Assembly: GCF_030160275.1 (NCBI RefSeq)
Contig: NZ_BSOA01000020.1
Span: 62,001-126,000 of the forward strand
Reading direction: 5' to 3'
DNA length: 64,000 nucleotides
Source: Dyella flagellata
GTDB taxonomy: Bacteria; Pseudomonadota; Gammaproteobacteria; Xanthomonadales; Rhodanobacteraceae
Of this stretch, positions 1 through 9,502 are shown piece by piece. Below the pieces are notes generated by a model that saw only the letters and a program-made list of their open reading frames with translations, searched no databases and was not told the origin of the DNA. Every line of letters begins with the position of its first letter. Position 1 is the first letter of the stretch. Both the position numbers and the translations under genes were made by a program.

Positions 1-617
1 TCGTGTCCGAACGATGCGTATTCGTTCTCGATCTGCGTCATCAGGATGGGGCCGCCCTGGCTCGCCATCAGCGGCGCTATCTTTGGCCCGACGGCGTCCA
101 TGTAGCGCTGTACGGCCTGCATGTAGCGCGCATCGTCCTTGCTGCGCACGCGGATGGAAGGATCGCGCAGCAGATAGGGCGGCAAGCCGCCCAGATCCCA
201 TTCGGCGCACACATAGGGACCGGGGCGCAGATACACCCACATCCCATCCTGCTGGCACATCTTGATAAAGCGCACGAAATCGCGCCGCTCGGTGGTGAAA
301 TCGAACGCACCCGGTTCGCTTTCGTAGTAGTTCCACATCAGGCACAAGGCGATGGTATTGAGACCCATCGCCTTGGCCATGCGGATGCGGTGCTGCCAAT
401 ATTCAGCCGGGATGCGCGCGGGGTGCATTTCGCCGCTGCGGATCTGGAACGGCGCGCCGTCGAGCAGGAATTGCTTGCGACCGAGTTCGAAGCGATGAGG
501 CTTGCCGTCGGGTGATGGCTCGACGGAAGGCTTGCTGCTGGTCTCGGCTTCGGCCATCGACAGACTGGCCGCCAGCGGCGTCAGCAGGGCGAATCGAAGA
601 AAATCGCGTCGTTGCAT
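1..617 (-). CDS. GH35 beta-galactosidase, partial (N-terminal 205 codons)
   Basis: This gene runs off the left edge, so only the N-terminal 205 residues are visible. They begin MQRRDFLRFALLTPLAAS, an export signal with twin arginines, so the enzyme is probably periplasmic or outer-membrane associated. The start of a GH35 TIM barrel follows. It has the family signatures LRPGPYVCAEWDLGGLP and, near residue 195, QIENEYASFG, whose NE pair carries the acid/base glutamate of GH35. GH35 enzymes release non-reducing beta-galactose. The ATG at 617 was preferred to one at 621, which lies in another frame and does not give the conserved protein. The gene lies 105 bp downstream of the GH36-like gene on the same strand, so the two probably act on the same galactose-containing glycan imported by the adjacent TBDR. 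The family call is firm; the exact linkage specificity is not known. Confidence 0.93.
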   Translation of the reverse strand, partial: MQRRDFLRFALLTPLAASLSMAEAETSSKPSVEPSPDGKPHRFELGRKQFLLDGAPFQIRSGEMHPARIPAEYWQHRIRMAKAMGLNTIALCLMWNYYESEPGAFDFTTERRDFVRFIKMCQQDGMWVYLRPGPYVCAEWDLGGLPPYLLRDPSIRVRSKDDARYMQAVQRYMDAVGPKIAPLMASQGGPILMTQIENEYASFGH

Positions 618-722
618 GCATCCCTCGTCCACGGAGTTACCGGTGTGCCGCGACGCCTGGCTCCCTCCCTGCAAGCAGGGGATGGAGCCGATGGCGCTAT
701 CGACAGAACGCCCGAGGTTACC

Positions 723-2729
723 TCAAGGCATCAATTCAAGGGTCAATACTTCAAACGGTGCCAGCGTGATCGTGCTTACATGGTCGGCATCCAGTTGCTT
801 GGGCACATCCCTGCCACTCTTCCACACATCGCGCACGCTGAACTGGTGAGTCGCGCCTTGCGGCAATTCGAGCTGACGCTGCAGGTCGATCACTGCAGTC
901 TGTGGCCGCGCGTCCGGGTTGCGCAAGGTAATGATGGCCTTGCCCGGCGACCATGCCGCCCAACCATACACGTCCAGCCGCCCGGGGTCACCGCCGATCC
1001 AGTGCGAATCCCGCAGCACGTCCGCATTGGCGCGCGACCACTTGGCTGCGTCGGCCAGTACATCCCAATCGTTGCTGCTCAGCAGCGACGGCGTGATGTA
1101 CATCTCCTGCAACTGCGTGCCGGTGCCGAAGTACGAACGCACTTCGTTGGCGAAATCATGCCCGGGATCGGTGTTGAGCCGTTTGTTCATCTGCGCGTAG
1201 ATGATGCCGTGGAGCATCAGCGAGTTGAGCGGATACAGCGGTCCCTGGATCACGATGTTCTCGTAAGTCTGCTGGTCACGATAGGTGATCCACTGCTCGC
1301 GCTCCGTACCCACGCCCGCATGCCAGTCGTCTTCGCCGCCACGCCAGATCGAATCGGCGTAGCGCAGCCAGAACGGCGAGGCCCAGGTGCCGGTGGTGAG
1401 GTTGATGAAGGTATCGGGCTTGTCGGCACGTATATCCTTGATCAACTCGATCGCCGCGGCAAAGTCGCTGTCGAAGCGGCTGCCGGGAAATACGCTGTCC
1501 GCATTGCCGGTGCCGTCGAACTTGAACTGGTTGATGCCGTCCTCGTTCAAGAGCTTCATCACCACGTCGTGGAAGCGCTGGTAGTACTTCGGTCCTGACA
1601 GCGCCAGGCCATCGTTGACAATCTCATAGCCAGCCGCCTTGCCATTCTTCACCCGTTCTTCCTTGGGCTTGCTGTAGCCACCCCAGGGCGACAGCCACAT
1701 GCCGGGCGCTGCGCCGTATTTGGCGGCAGCCTGGCGCAACGGCACGAAGCCGTGCGGGAAATCCTTGCTGAAGCCCCAGCCGCCGGAACGGTCATCCCAG
1801 CCATCGTCGAACAGGAAGGAATCCAGTTTCACGCCCCGCTTCACGCTTAGCTCCTCGCCGAAGGCATGAATGCGATCCAATGCCTCAGCCTCGTTATAGG
1901 GCGTGAAGTAGCCGATGTCGTACCAGGAGTTGTAGTGCAGGAATGGCCGATAAGGATGGGCCCGCTCGCGCTCCACATAGGTGGCGAAATCGCGGCGAAG
2001 CTGGCCTTCGCGCACCACGCCTACTACGACTGAATAGCTTATCGATTGCCCTTTGCGCAGCGGCAGGCTGCGTGCCATCGACAAGCTCACGTGCTTGCCG
2101 CGCACCTCGCTGTCCGACAATGGATTTTCCAGCCCCACGTACATATTGCCGGCCACTACCGGCGAGCCCTTTACCACGCCATCCACTTCCGCATGGTCGA
2201 TGCTGGACGGCAGCAGGGAAATGCTGGTCAATGGCTCGTCCTGCTTCAGCGCTGTGACGATCACCACCTCACGCAAATAAGGGGAGCCTTCGCGCTGGAC
2301 GAGTTGCCATTGGATACGGAAGCGATGGTCCGCGTCACCGAACACCGCCCTCACCGCCTTTCCAGGCAGGCGATCCGCCAGCCGTGAGGCTTTGGAGTCG
2401 AGCGGCAGCGACTGCTCGGCCGGCGCTGACAGCAAACGCATGTCGCCGGCCTTGATCGTTTGCTTATTTGGCAAGACCAGCGCGAAGAGATCATCTACCT
2501 TCAGCACCTGACCATTGTCACGATCGGTGATCGTGATGCCGGACAGCTTCCCGTCGCCTACGATCCAATGGGCCTCGATGGCTGTATTGCCGAAACTTGC
2601 CTGCCCCCCGGCGGCGGCATAAGCAGGTGCGCCGGCGTTGAGAATGACGGCGTCGTTGGCATGCGCCTGCCCCATCCATGCGCACAACAGGCTTGCAGCA
2701 AGCGCTTTCTTGTAGTGTGTTCGATACAT
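723..2729 (-). CDS. Secreted clan-D alpha-galactosidase-like glycoside hydrolase (GH36 type)
   Basis: A 668-residue protein with an N-terminal signal peptide (MYRTHYKKALAASLLCAWMGQAHA). Residues from about 25 to 255 look like the beta-rich N-terminal domain of GH36 enzymes, followed by a TIM barrel. Barrel motifs are DSFLFDDGWDD (about 303-313), GMWLSPWGGY (about 343-352), QFKFDGTGN (about 401-409, the Asp near 405 being the expected nucleophile) and SIWRGGEDD (about 460-468, the expected acid/base region). A small beta domain closes the protein. GH36 members hydrolyse alpha-galactosides. The start is uncertain: an in-frame ATG at 2741 also gives a plausible signal. The gene lies 69 bp downstream of a TBDR and upstream of GH35. 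Some relatives carry the vague name 'enterotoxin', which has no support here. Alpha-galactosidase is a family-level inference. Confidence 0.8.
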   Translation of the reverse strand: MYRTHYKKALAASLLCAWMGQAHANDAVILNAGAPAYAAAGGQASFGNTAIEAHWIVGDGKLSGITITDRDNGQVLKVDDLFALVLPNKQTIKAGDMRLLSAPAEQSLPLDSKASRLADRLPGKAVRAVFGDADHRFRIQWQLVQREGSPYLREVVIVTALKQDEPLTSISLLPSSIDHAEVDGVVKGSPVVAGNMYVGLENPLSDSEVRGKHVSLSMARSLPLRKGQSISYSVVVGVVREGQLRRDFATYVERERAHPYRPFLHYNSWYDIGYFTPYNEAEALDRIHAFGEELSVKRGVKLDSFLFDDGWDDRSGGWGFSKDFPHGFVPLRQAAAKYGAAPGMWLSPWGGYSKPKEERVKNGKAAGYEIVNDGLALSGPKYYQRFHDVVMKLLNEDGINQFKFDGTGNADSVFPGSRFDSDFAAAIELIKDIRADKPDTFINLTTGTWASPFWLRYADSIWRGGEDDWHAGVGTEREQWITYRDQQTYENIVIQGPLYPLNSLMLHGIIYAQMNKRLNTDPGHDFANEVRSYFGTGTQLQEMYITPSLLSSNDWDVLADAAKWSRANADVLRDSHWIGGDPGRLDVYGWAAWSPGKAIITLRNPDARPQTAVIDLQRQLELPQGATHQFSVRDVWKSGRDVPKQLDADHVSTITLAPFEVLTLELMP

Positions 2730-2798
2730 GCAAGGTCTCATTGATCCGAGGTTAGTGGGCAAATCCTCCCCCGCTCGCAGGGGAGGATTGAAGCGGCA

Positions 2799-5700
2799 TC
2801 AGAATCGCTGCTGATAACGCATATATACAAACCTCCCCAGGTCATACGACGAGTTGAAGTCAAACGGCGTATCTCCGCTGGAGTAACCGCCATAGACGTT
2901 CGGGCTAACTCGATTGAAGATGTCGTTCGCACCCAGCGAGATGGTCGCATTCCACGGCGCATTCCAGTACACCTGCACGTCGTTGAAGGTCACCGACGGA
3001 ATCTGTGTCTGCGGCATCACACCCACGCCCGGCGCGTAGTAGTTCGGCAGCGTACATGGAAACGCGGTAACGCCCAGCGAGGGATCGAACGCGCAGTTCG
3101 CCTTGTACGGCGAGAAATAGCGTGCCGTCCAGCTGGCGCCGAAGTCATGCCAGCTCCAATCCAAGCTCACATTACCCCGCAAACGCCACGCGCTATAGAA
3201 ATTCTGCGTATTGCCGGCCATATAGACGATATTGGAACCTACTGTCGGCAGCATGTTGAACGCGGTGAGATAGGTGCCATTCATGCCAAGCTTGAAATTG
3301 CCGAAGCGAGTCTCCGGAAAACGGTAGTGGGCGGAGAAATCGTAGCCGCTCTCCTTCATCCAGCCGGCATTGGTTTCCAGGTTCAGCATATTGATGATCT
3401 GCCCAGTGGCTGCGTCGCGCTGAAACTGGCCACAGGCGGATGTAATGCTGTACTGGTAGCAATCGGCGATCAGCTGGTCGTTGCTGATACCGGTGATCAG
3501 GTTACGGATGTTGTACGTCCACCAGTCGACGGTGGCATCGAAGCCGGGCAACCATGACGGGCTGTAGACCAGTCCAAGATCGCCGTTGTACGAGGTTTCC
3601 GGCCGCAGCTTGGGATTGCCGCCGGTCCAGTTCGTGCTCGGCATATAGCCCGATCCGCTAGGCCCGGTGATGGGAGCGCCATTGTTGTCGGTCTGGCGGA
3701 AATTGGCTGGCACGCCTGGAATGCCGCCGTAGCCGCTAAGGCAGCGCTGCGCTACCAAGGTACTTTGTCCGTAAGCGGATGGACCGTACACGGCATCACA
3801 GGGGTCGGTGAAGGTGCCGGCAGGATAGCGTCCCTGGTACAGATCGTTCACCGTCGGCGCGCGGAAACCCGTGCCATAGCTGGCGCGCACCAGCACATCG
3901 TTGATCGGCTTCCAGGTCAGCTTGAACGAACTGTTGGTGGTGCTGCCGAAGTTGCTGTAATGCGAATAGCGAGTGGACACGTCCAGGCTGAGGCTTTGTG
4001 CACCGGGCAGGTCCTTCAGCAGAGGTGCGTTGATTTCCGCATAGGCCTCGTTGAGGTCATAGCCGCCTCGGTTGGGGCCGACGCCGCCGTCGGTGGAATA
4101 GCCGGCATAGGCAAACGAGTCGGGACTGTCGTAACCGGATTCATCCCGGTGCTGGACGCCGGTGGAGAAGGTCAGCTCGCCTCCCGGCAGCTCCAGCAGA
4201 TCGCCACCGAAGTCCGCCGCCCAGGCGCGCTCCTCACTGCCGTAATGTTCAACGCTGTTAATACCGATGTAGTTGAGCATCTGCGGCGTAAGCGTCGCCA
4301 GCGGGTTGATCGGCACGCAACCGGCAACCACATTGTCCGGCGTACCGCACACCACCGTACCGTTCTGCAGAAAGGACGGCCCCAGCCCATTGGCTACGTT
4401 GATCAGGTTGAAGTAGCCCGTGCGTACATTCACACCACTGATCTTGCTGTCGTACATGTACACGTCCCAGTTGAACTCGTGCGAGCCAAGGCTGAACAAG
4501 CCGTCCACGCCGAAGCCGTAGCGATGGTTCTTGGGATTGTTGTAGCTGCGATAGCTGTCTTGGGTTATGCGCTGGGCGATCGATAGGTCCTTCACGCCGT
4601 AGACTGGATTGTAATAACTGTACTGGGAAAGCAGCGACGGAAAATTGCCGTTGGCGCCCATGCCCGAATAGAACAGCGGTGTATTGGATTTGGCGTACTC
4701 GTAGTCCGCGTTGTAGCCGTAGTTGAACTTGAAGGTGATGTTGTCGGTGATCTTGTAGTGCGTATCCAGGTACAGGTTCTTGGTTTTGTCCGCGGTCAGC
4801 ACCATGTTGCGGCGGTCCGCGTCGGGGTTGTAAGTCTGGTCGTTTGGATTGACCACGTCGCCATCCGGTCCATGCGTAGCCAGCGTGAAAGGATGGTAAT
4901 CGGCGGGATTCATCGGATCGCCGCCGGGATTGAGCACCAGTCGGCCGCCACCGGCAAACGAAGCTGGAGCATTGCGGATCTGTGGCTGAGAATCGTATGA
5001 GCTGAGCCCATAATAGGGGTGCTGCGAGGTATACGGATAAGCGGAGAAGGGCCGATCGTTCGCCCACACCGGGCTCTGGTTCTGATACGACAGGCTGAGC
5101 ACGACACCGAACTTGTCGGTGCTCTTGCCCAGGGTGACGCTGCTTTGCGTCTGGCGCCCATCGCTGTGCGGCATGTATTCGCCGTTATACGTATCCAGCT
5201 GTATGCCGTTGAAGTTTTTCTTGGTGATGATGTTCACCACGCCGGCAATCGCATCGGAGCCATAGACCGCCGAGGCGCCGGTGGCAAGAATGTCGATGTG
5301 ATCGACCACGGCGGTGGGAATCACGTTGATGTTGGTGTAACCGCCATGCGCCGCGCCGATGCGTTGTCCATCCACCAGTACCAGGGTACGCATCGCTCCC
5401 AAGCCACGCAGGTCGATGAACGCACCGCCCTGGTTCGGGCCAAGGTCACCCGGCGCCGAACGGCTAAGATCCGGCGGCGACATCGAGGAGACGTTCTGCA
5501 ACAATTGACCTACGGTGGCGAAGCCCTGCTTCTGGATCTCCTGCGAGCTGATCGTCACCACCGGCTGCGCGTTTTCCACATCCACGCTGCGGATGTTGGA
5601 GCCGGTTACCGTCACCGCCTGCAGGCTGACCGGCTTCTTGGCGGTGGTTTGGTCGGCGTCACTGCTGGAGGCAGATGTGCTTTGTGCATTGGCATAGCCC

Positions 5701-5816
5701 ATGAAAGGCAAGCCGGCCAGCACCATCGTGAGCTGCAGCGCCAGGTATTTCTTACGGCAAGCCGGGGCCGTTGTGCCGCGTGTCGCTTCGCGGCATCCCA
5801 TGTTGTTTGCAAACAT
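2799..5816 (-). CDS. TonB-dependent outer-membrane receptor (galactoside locus)
   Basis: A 1005-residue TBDR with an atypically long N-region and a signal peptide ending near GYANAQS. The plug domain begins near residue 65 (VTVTGSNIRS, then FATVGQLLQNVSSMSPPDLSR and RTLVLVDGQRI). The rest is a 22-stranded-type barrel ending in ...YMRYQQRF, with the C-terminal Phe needed for outer-membrane insertion. The ATG at 5816 was chosen because GGGAGGG lies 9 nt upstream; the track-length frame also includes a TTG one codon earlier. Such receptors import oligosaccharides using TonB-ExbBD energy. This one sits between the kinase genes and the GH36/GH35 genes, so its substrate is probably a galactose-containing oligosaccharide. 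The ligand itself cannot be read from sequence. Confidence 0.93.
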   Translation of the reverse strand: MFANNMGCREATRGTTAPACRKKYLALQLTMVLAGLPFMGYANAQSTSASSSDADQTTAKKPVSLQAVTVTGSNIRSVDVENAQPVVTISSQEIQKQGFATVGQLLQNVSSMSPPDLSRSAPGDLGPNQGGAFIDLRGLGAMRTLVLVDGQRIGAAHGGYTNINVIPTAVVDHIDILATGASAVYGSDAIAGVVNIITKKNFNGIQLDTYNGEYMPHSDGRQTQSSVTLGKSTDKFGVVLSLSYQNQSPVWANDRPFSAYPYTSQHPYYGLSSYDSQPQIRNAPASFAGGGRLVLNPGGDPMNPADYHPFTLATHGPDGDVVNPNDQTYNPDADRRNMVLTADKTKNLYLDTHYKITDNITFKFNYGYNADYEYAKSNTPLFYSGMGANGNFPSLLSQYSYYNPVYGVKDLSIAQRITQDSYRSYNNPKNHRYGFGVDGLFSLGSHEFNWDVYMYDSKISGVNVRTGYFNLINVANGLGPSFLQNGTVVCGTPDNVVAGCVPINPLATLTPQMLNYIGINSVEHYGSEERAWAADFGGDLLELPGGELTFSTGVQHRDESGYDSPDSFAYAGYSTDGGVGPNRGGYDLNEAYAEINAPLLKDLPGAQSLSLDVSTRYSHYSNFGSTTNSSFKLTWKPINDVLVRASYGTGFRAPTVNDLYQGRYPAGTFTDPCDAVYGPSAYGQSTLVAQRCLSGYGGIPGVPANFRQTDNNGAPITGPSGSGYMPSTNWTGGNPKLRPETSYNGDLGLVYSPSWLPGFDATVDWWTYNIRNLITGISNDQLIADCYQYSITSACGQFQRDAATGQIINMLNLETNAGWMKESGYDFSAHYRFPETRFGNFKLGMNGTYLTAFNMLPTVGSNIVYMAGNTQNFYSAWRLRGNVSLDWSWHDFGASWTARYFSPYKANCAFDPSLGVTAFPCTLPNYYAPGVGVMPQTQIPSVTFNDVQVYWNAPWNATISLGANDIFNRVSPNVYGGYSSGDTPFDFNSSYDLGRFVYMRYQQRF

Positions 5817-5974
5817 CAAAACTACCCTCCCGTGTTGTGATGCCGCATCGCGCGGAGTGAGACCGTGCGTGCGCGCGTATATGTCCGGGCGAAAGCTCCC
5901 CTTGCGCTCGGACTTGTTGTGGGTACTTCAGACTCCTGTTTGGATGGCGTTGCGTTTCATCAGTACCGGAACGG

Positions 5975-6901
5975 CTAAAGCCGATGCACGGTCACTTTGG
6001 GCAGCAGCGCTTCCACGCTGCTGCGCTCCGCAAAACCGGTTTCTTCGGATTCCGCATTGGCTACGCCGCAGGCCACGGCCAGTCGCAGCGCCTCATCGAG
6101 CGGCATATCCCGCTTGATCGCCACCGCCAAGCCGGCGAGAAAGCAATCACCGGAACCAACTGCATTGCGCAGGCGCGTCGGCGCGAGCTGCGCATGCCAT
6201 ATACCCGTTTCGTTCGCGGCGACGGCGCCCAGGTCGCCCATCGTCACCACCGGCATCGCAATGCCGCGCTCGCGCAGCACCTTCACCGCCATGTGCGCTG
6301 CTTCGATATTGATCACCGGATGGCCGACCAACTCACTGACTTCGTCACGGTTCGGCTTCACCAAAAACGGCTTCGCGCCTACGGCCTTTCGCAACACTTC
6401 GCCGCTGGCGTCGACCAGGCAGCGCTTGCCGAGACCATGCACGTACTCGGCCAAACCGGCATACAGCGCGTCGGCAAAACCGCGCGGCAAACTGCCGGAA
6501 AGAATCACCAGACTGCTGTTTTCGACACTGCGGCCGAACTCGCGCAGCAAATCGTCCTGCTCGACCTGACTGAGTTGCGGCCCCTGCCCCAGGATCTCGG
6601 TAATGCTGCCGCCCGATTCCTGCAGTGCCAGGCATTGGCGCAAGGGGCCGTTGATCTCTACTCCGCGAAGCTGCACGCCGCGCGCGCTCATCTGGCGGGC
6701 GATGAACTGCTCGTGCGCAGCATCCACCAGGCCGACCAAACGCACCGGTTCGCCCAGCGCGGCAATGGTCTGCGCCACGTGCACGCCTTTGCCGCCGGGA
6801 TAGGTCTTTTCTTTGCGCACACGATGCACTTGGCCAGGCTTCAAGGCGTCGATCTGGATGAAGCGATCGATGGCAGTATTGAAGCCGGCGACGGTGATCA
6901 T
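5975..6901 (-). CDS. PfkB-family hexose-phosphate kinase (1-phosphofructokinase / tagatose-6-phosphate kinase type)
   Basis: A 308-residue kinase of the FruK/LacC branch of the PfkB superfamily. It starts MITVAGFNTAIDRF and contains the first PfkB signature (YPGGKGVHVAQTIAALG) and the C-terminal active-site motif AVGSGDCFLAG with the catalytic Asp. The branch phosphorylates sugar monophosphates at the second terminal position, for example tagatose-6-P to tagatose-1,6-bisP. The ATG overlaps the stop of the upstream PfkB gene as ATGA (6898-6901), which indicates translational coupling and rules out the longer N-terminal reading. With the AgaS homologue upstream and a class I aldolase at 15.9 kb, tagatose-6-phosphate kinase is the most economical role. 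Fructose-1-phosphate kinase cannot be excluded, but no fructose PTS genes are present. Confidence 0.85.
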   Translation of the reverse strand: MITVAGFNTAIDRFIQIDALKPGQVHRVRKEKTYPGGKGVHVAQTIAALGEPVRLVGLVDAAHEQFIARQMSARGVQLRGVEINGPLRQCLALQESGGSITEILGQGPQLSQVEQDDLLREFGRSVENSSLVILSGSLPRGFADALYAGLAEYVHGLGKRCLVDASGEVLRKAVGAKPFLVKPNRDEVSELVGHPVINIEAAHMAVKVLRERGIAMPVVTMGDLGAVAANETGIWHAQLAPTRLRNAVGSGDCFLAGLAVAIKRDMPLDEALRLAVACGVANAESEETGFAERSSVEALLPKVTVHRL

Positions 6902-7830
6902 GCTGCGTCTCTGAGCAAAACCTGCGCTTCGTCCGCGGTAGCCTGCCGTGTGGTGCCGCCGATGCCACGCGTGGACAGGCTGCCGCACGCGCTGCCCCAG
7001 CGCATGCAGTCGATCCAGGGCACGTCACGCAGCCAGGCATGCAGGAAACCTGCGTCGAAGGAATCACCGGCGCCGGTCGTGTCGATGGCATGGATGGGAT
7101 AAGCCGGCACGCTCAACCATTGCTCGTCATGCAGGCTGGTGCAGCCCTGGCGCCCGCGCTTGACCACGGTGCGGGTGCACCCGTTCTGCACGAAACGCAG
7201 GGCCGCATGCAGATCGCTGCAACCGGTGATGGCCAGCAATTCCTTTTCGTTGGGCAGGAAGATGTCGACCTCGTTCAAGGTCTCGAGCAGATCGCCGCCC
7301 CATTGCTGGGCAGGATCGAAGCCCGGGTCGAGTGACGTACTGAGCCCCGCCGACTTCGCGCGTGCAAACAGCTGACGGCAGCCCGTGCGCAAGCCTTTCT
7401 GCAGGTAATACGAAGAGACATGCAGATGGCTGGCGCTCTGCAGCCATGCATCGGCGATGTCTTCAGCCTGCAGCTCCGACATCGCCCCAGGAAAGGTCAC
7501 CAGCGCTCGATCCTGCGGGGTGGACAAGGATGCCGTTACGCCCGTGCGCAATGCCGGATCGGGGCGCAGCGATGACACATCGATGCCTGCGTCACGCAGC
7601 GCGTTGAAACAGAACTCGCCCGACGCGTCCGCCCCCAGGCAGCCATGGAACGCCACCTGATTGCCAAGGCGCGCCAGGCCCATCGCGCAGATCATCGACG
7701 AGCTGCCCGGCGTCATCACGAAATCGTCGGCCAGCACCTCGTGGCCGGGCTCAGGAAAGGTGCGGCACCCTTTGAACACGAAGTCGACGTTGATTTCACC
7801 GACCAACAGTATGCGCGCAGGCGAGCTCAT
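6898..7830 (-). CDS. Ribokinase-like PfkB-family sugar kinase
   Basis: A 310-residue PfkB carbohydrate kinase starting MSSPARILLVGEINVDFVFKG. It contains GSSSMICAMGLARLG (first PfkB signature region) and the ATP-binding/catalytic motif DTTGAGDSFDAGFL with the base Asp. Members phosphorylate free sugars or nucleosides. The gene is locked between neighbours: its ATG shares one base with the stop of the SIS gene (TAATG at 7828-7832), and its TGA overlaps the next ATG. In a GalNAc/galactosamine pathway this would be the first kinase, making the 6-phosphate used by AgaS; that assignment is inferred from context. The protein could equally act on another hexose such as tagatose or fructose. Confidence 0.85.
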   Translation of the reverse strand: MSSPARILLVGEINVDFVFKGCRTFPEPGHEVLADDFVMTPGSSSMICAMGLARLGNQVAFHGCLGADASGEFCFNALRDAGIDVSSLRPDPALRTGVTASLSTPQDRALVTFPGAMSELQAEDIADAWLQSASHLHVSSYYLQKGLRTGCRQLFARAKSAGLSTSLDPGFDPAQQWGGDLLETLNEVDIFLPNEKELLAITGCSDLHAALRFVQNGCTRTVVKRGRQGCTSLHDEQWLSVPAYPIHAIDTTGAGDSFDAGFLHAWLRDVPWIDCMRWGSACGSLSTRGIGGTTRQATADEAQVLLRDAA

Positions 7831-9035
7831 TACGCCGCACCATGCAGCGCAAAATCCTGGACCACGCGCGTCAGCACACCTTCGGAGGGAGTATCGGGCT
7901 TGCCGCCCAGCTCCAGGCAGCGGAAGAATGCCAACCATTGCGCGGCAACCACAGCTGCCAGCAAAGGCGGCAAATCCGGGTTGGACTCACTTGCCGACGT
8001 CTTGATGGCCACATCGCCGGCACAGAGCAGATCGGCAGGAATTTCGTGCCCCACCACCAGCTTGGCCATGCCGAGCCGCTTGCGCGACAGCTCACGCAGC
8101 AGATCGCATTCGTAATGGCGCACGGTGGGATCGGCCGACAACATTGCTACCACCAGCGTATGCGGATGCACGAAGGACATCGGCCCATGGCGCAGGCCGA
8201 GAAAGGTTTCCGCCAACGTGACCACCTTGCCGCCGGTCATCTCCAGCATCTTCAAGGCGCCTTCGCGCGCAGCACCGAAAGCGGCACCACTACCCAGATA
8301 GACCGCCGAACGCATATCGCGCCGGGCCAGCGCAGCGATAGCATCGGCATGGGTATCGAAGATGGCTTGTGCATTCACTGCAGCCTGCTCGATAGCGTCA
8401 GCAGACAATGCATCGCACAACAAGCCCAAGCCGCCCAGCAAAAGATTGGTGAAGCTGCTGGTCATCACCAGGCTGCGGTCATTGGTGCGCTCATCCAGCA
8501 CGAGCGCGCTCACACGGGGCTCATCCCGGTACTGCGTAGCCAGCTTGCCTGCTGCATTGCAAGTAATCACCAGATGCCGCCATGCCGGCGCTTCGGTCAA
8601 CAGGGTGTTGACTACCGCGGTGCTTTCCGGGCTATCGCCCGAACGCGCCAGCGACATCAATAAACCCGGCCCCGGCGGCAATACGCTGCGCCAATGTGTC
8701 AACAAGGTGCCTGCAGGGATCGCCTGCACCGGCAACCCCAAACCTGCTTGCAGCAGCGGCGCCAGACACTCGCCGATGTAGATCGAACTGCCCGAACCGG
8801 TCAGCACGATGTGCGCGGGGCGTGGATCGAGTGCTTTGGCCAGTAACGATTGGGGGGCTGCGCCGTGCGTCAGCCGAAAGCTGTCCCGCCAGGTGGCGGG
8901 CTGTTGCAGTATCTCGCGCAACGTATCGGCATACCCTTCCGCCCGTTGCACCTCGGCCGGCTTTGCCGTCAGCGCCGTAAGCGCATCGTTGTCTTTCGTT
9001 TTCCTTTGAAAATCTGCCATTTCCTGATTACCCAT
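7830..9035 (-). CDS. agaS: SIS-domain amino-sugar isomerase/deaminase, AgaS type
   Basis: A protein of about 400 residues with two sugar-isomerase (SIS) domains. The first has the phosphosugar-binding stretch VLTGSGSSIYIGECL and SLARSGDSPEST; the second has YLGSGAAFGAAREGALKMLEMTGG. The length and the LRHGPMSFVH motif match AgaS, known in E. coli and Shewanella as galactosamine-6-phosphate deaminase/isomerase giving tagatose-6-phosphate. A glutamine:F6P amidotransferase is excluded because no N-terminal glutaminase domain is present. In-frame starts lie at 9044, 9035 and 9020; 9035 was chosen because GGA lies 8 nt upstream, but this is uncertain. It is the first gene of the overlapping agaS-pfkB-pfkB operon. 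The leader contains phased TTTC repeats (9271-9300). Confidence 0.8.
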   Translation of the reverse strand: MGNQEMADFQRKTKDNDALTALTAKPAEVQRAEGYADTLREILQQPATWRDSFRLTHGAAPQSLLAKALDPRPAHIVLTGSGSSIYIGECLAPLLQAGLGLPVQAIPAGTLLTHWRSVLPPGPGLLMSLARSGDSPESTAVVNTLLTEAPAWRHLVITCNAAGKLATQYRDEPRVSALVLDERTNDRSLVMTSSFTNLLLGGLGLLCDALSADAIEQAAVNAQAIFDTHADAIAALARRDMRSAVYLGSGAAFGAAREGALKMLEMTGGKVVTLAETFLGLRHGPMSFVHPHTLVVAMLSADPTVRHYECDLLRELSRKRLGMAKLVVGHEIPADLLCAGDVAIKTSASESNPDLPPLLAAVVAAQWLAFFRCLELGGKPDTPSEGVLTRVVQDFALHGAA

Positions 9036-9270
9036 GTCTGTCATCCAGGCTAGCGAGCGCTGAAAACCATCAAGCTGGCGCACGTGATCCATTGATTGCG
9101 ACCGCGCGCGGCCGGGTCATCCTCGCCGTCCTTTCTCCTGGTAAAGAAGCCGTTTTTCGCCATTCCGGCAAGCGTGGGAAGGGGGAAATGAGTCATCTCA
9201 TGACATGAATTGTCCAGGGCGGCCCTACGATGTGGCCTCATCGTATTCGAAATGAAAGTGGACTTACAAG

Positions 9271-9300
9271 AGCTTTCGATAGCTTCCGATTGTTTTCCGA
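9271..9300. promoter_or_regulatory. Three 10-bp-phased TTTC/TTCC repeats, candidate DeoR/AgaR-type operator
   Basis: Three consecutive 10-bp units (agctttcgat, agcttccgat, tgttttccga) carry a TTTC/TTCC core at the same register. They lie about 235 bp before the agaS start. E. coli AgaR and related DeoR-family repressors are known to bind tandem, helically phased CTTTC-like repeats, and an AgaR-like gene is encoded at 18187. The binding assignment is inference. Confidence 0.4.
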
Positions 9301-9502
9301 CCTCTCATCCTAAGGACATGCACTGCGGGTAAAATCCCCCGCGCCGGAACCATGCAGCGCCACCTAATATCTCTATATATCCATGATGATGTTCGCCTGG
9401 CCTGAATTTAACAGCAGCGAGGCGTCCGCCCGGCATAGCTACACCTTGCCCTGGCCGTCACAGCCACCGGGATTCGCGCCCTGTGCCTTGTGTCTCGAAC
9501 GA

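Noticed and set aside
3-515. A 170-codon open frame on the plus strand at the left edge
   Set aside because: It is antisense to the GH35 gene, whose minus-strand frame shows clear family motifs, and has no domain of its own.
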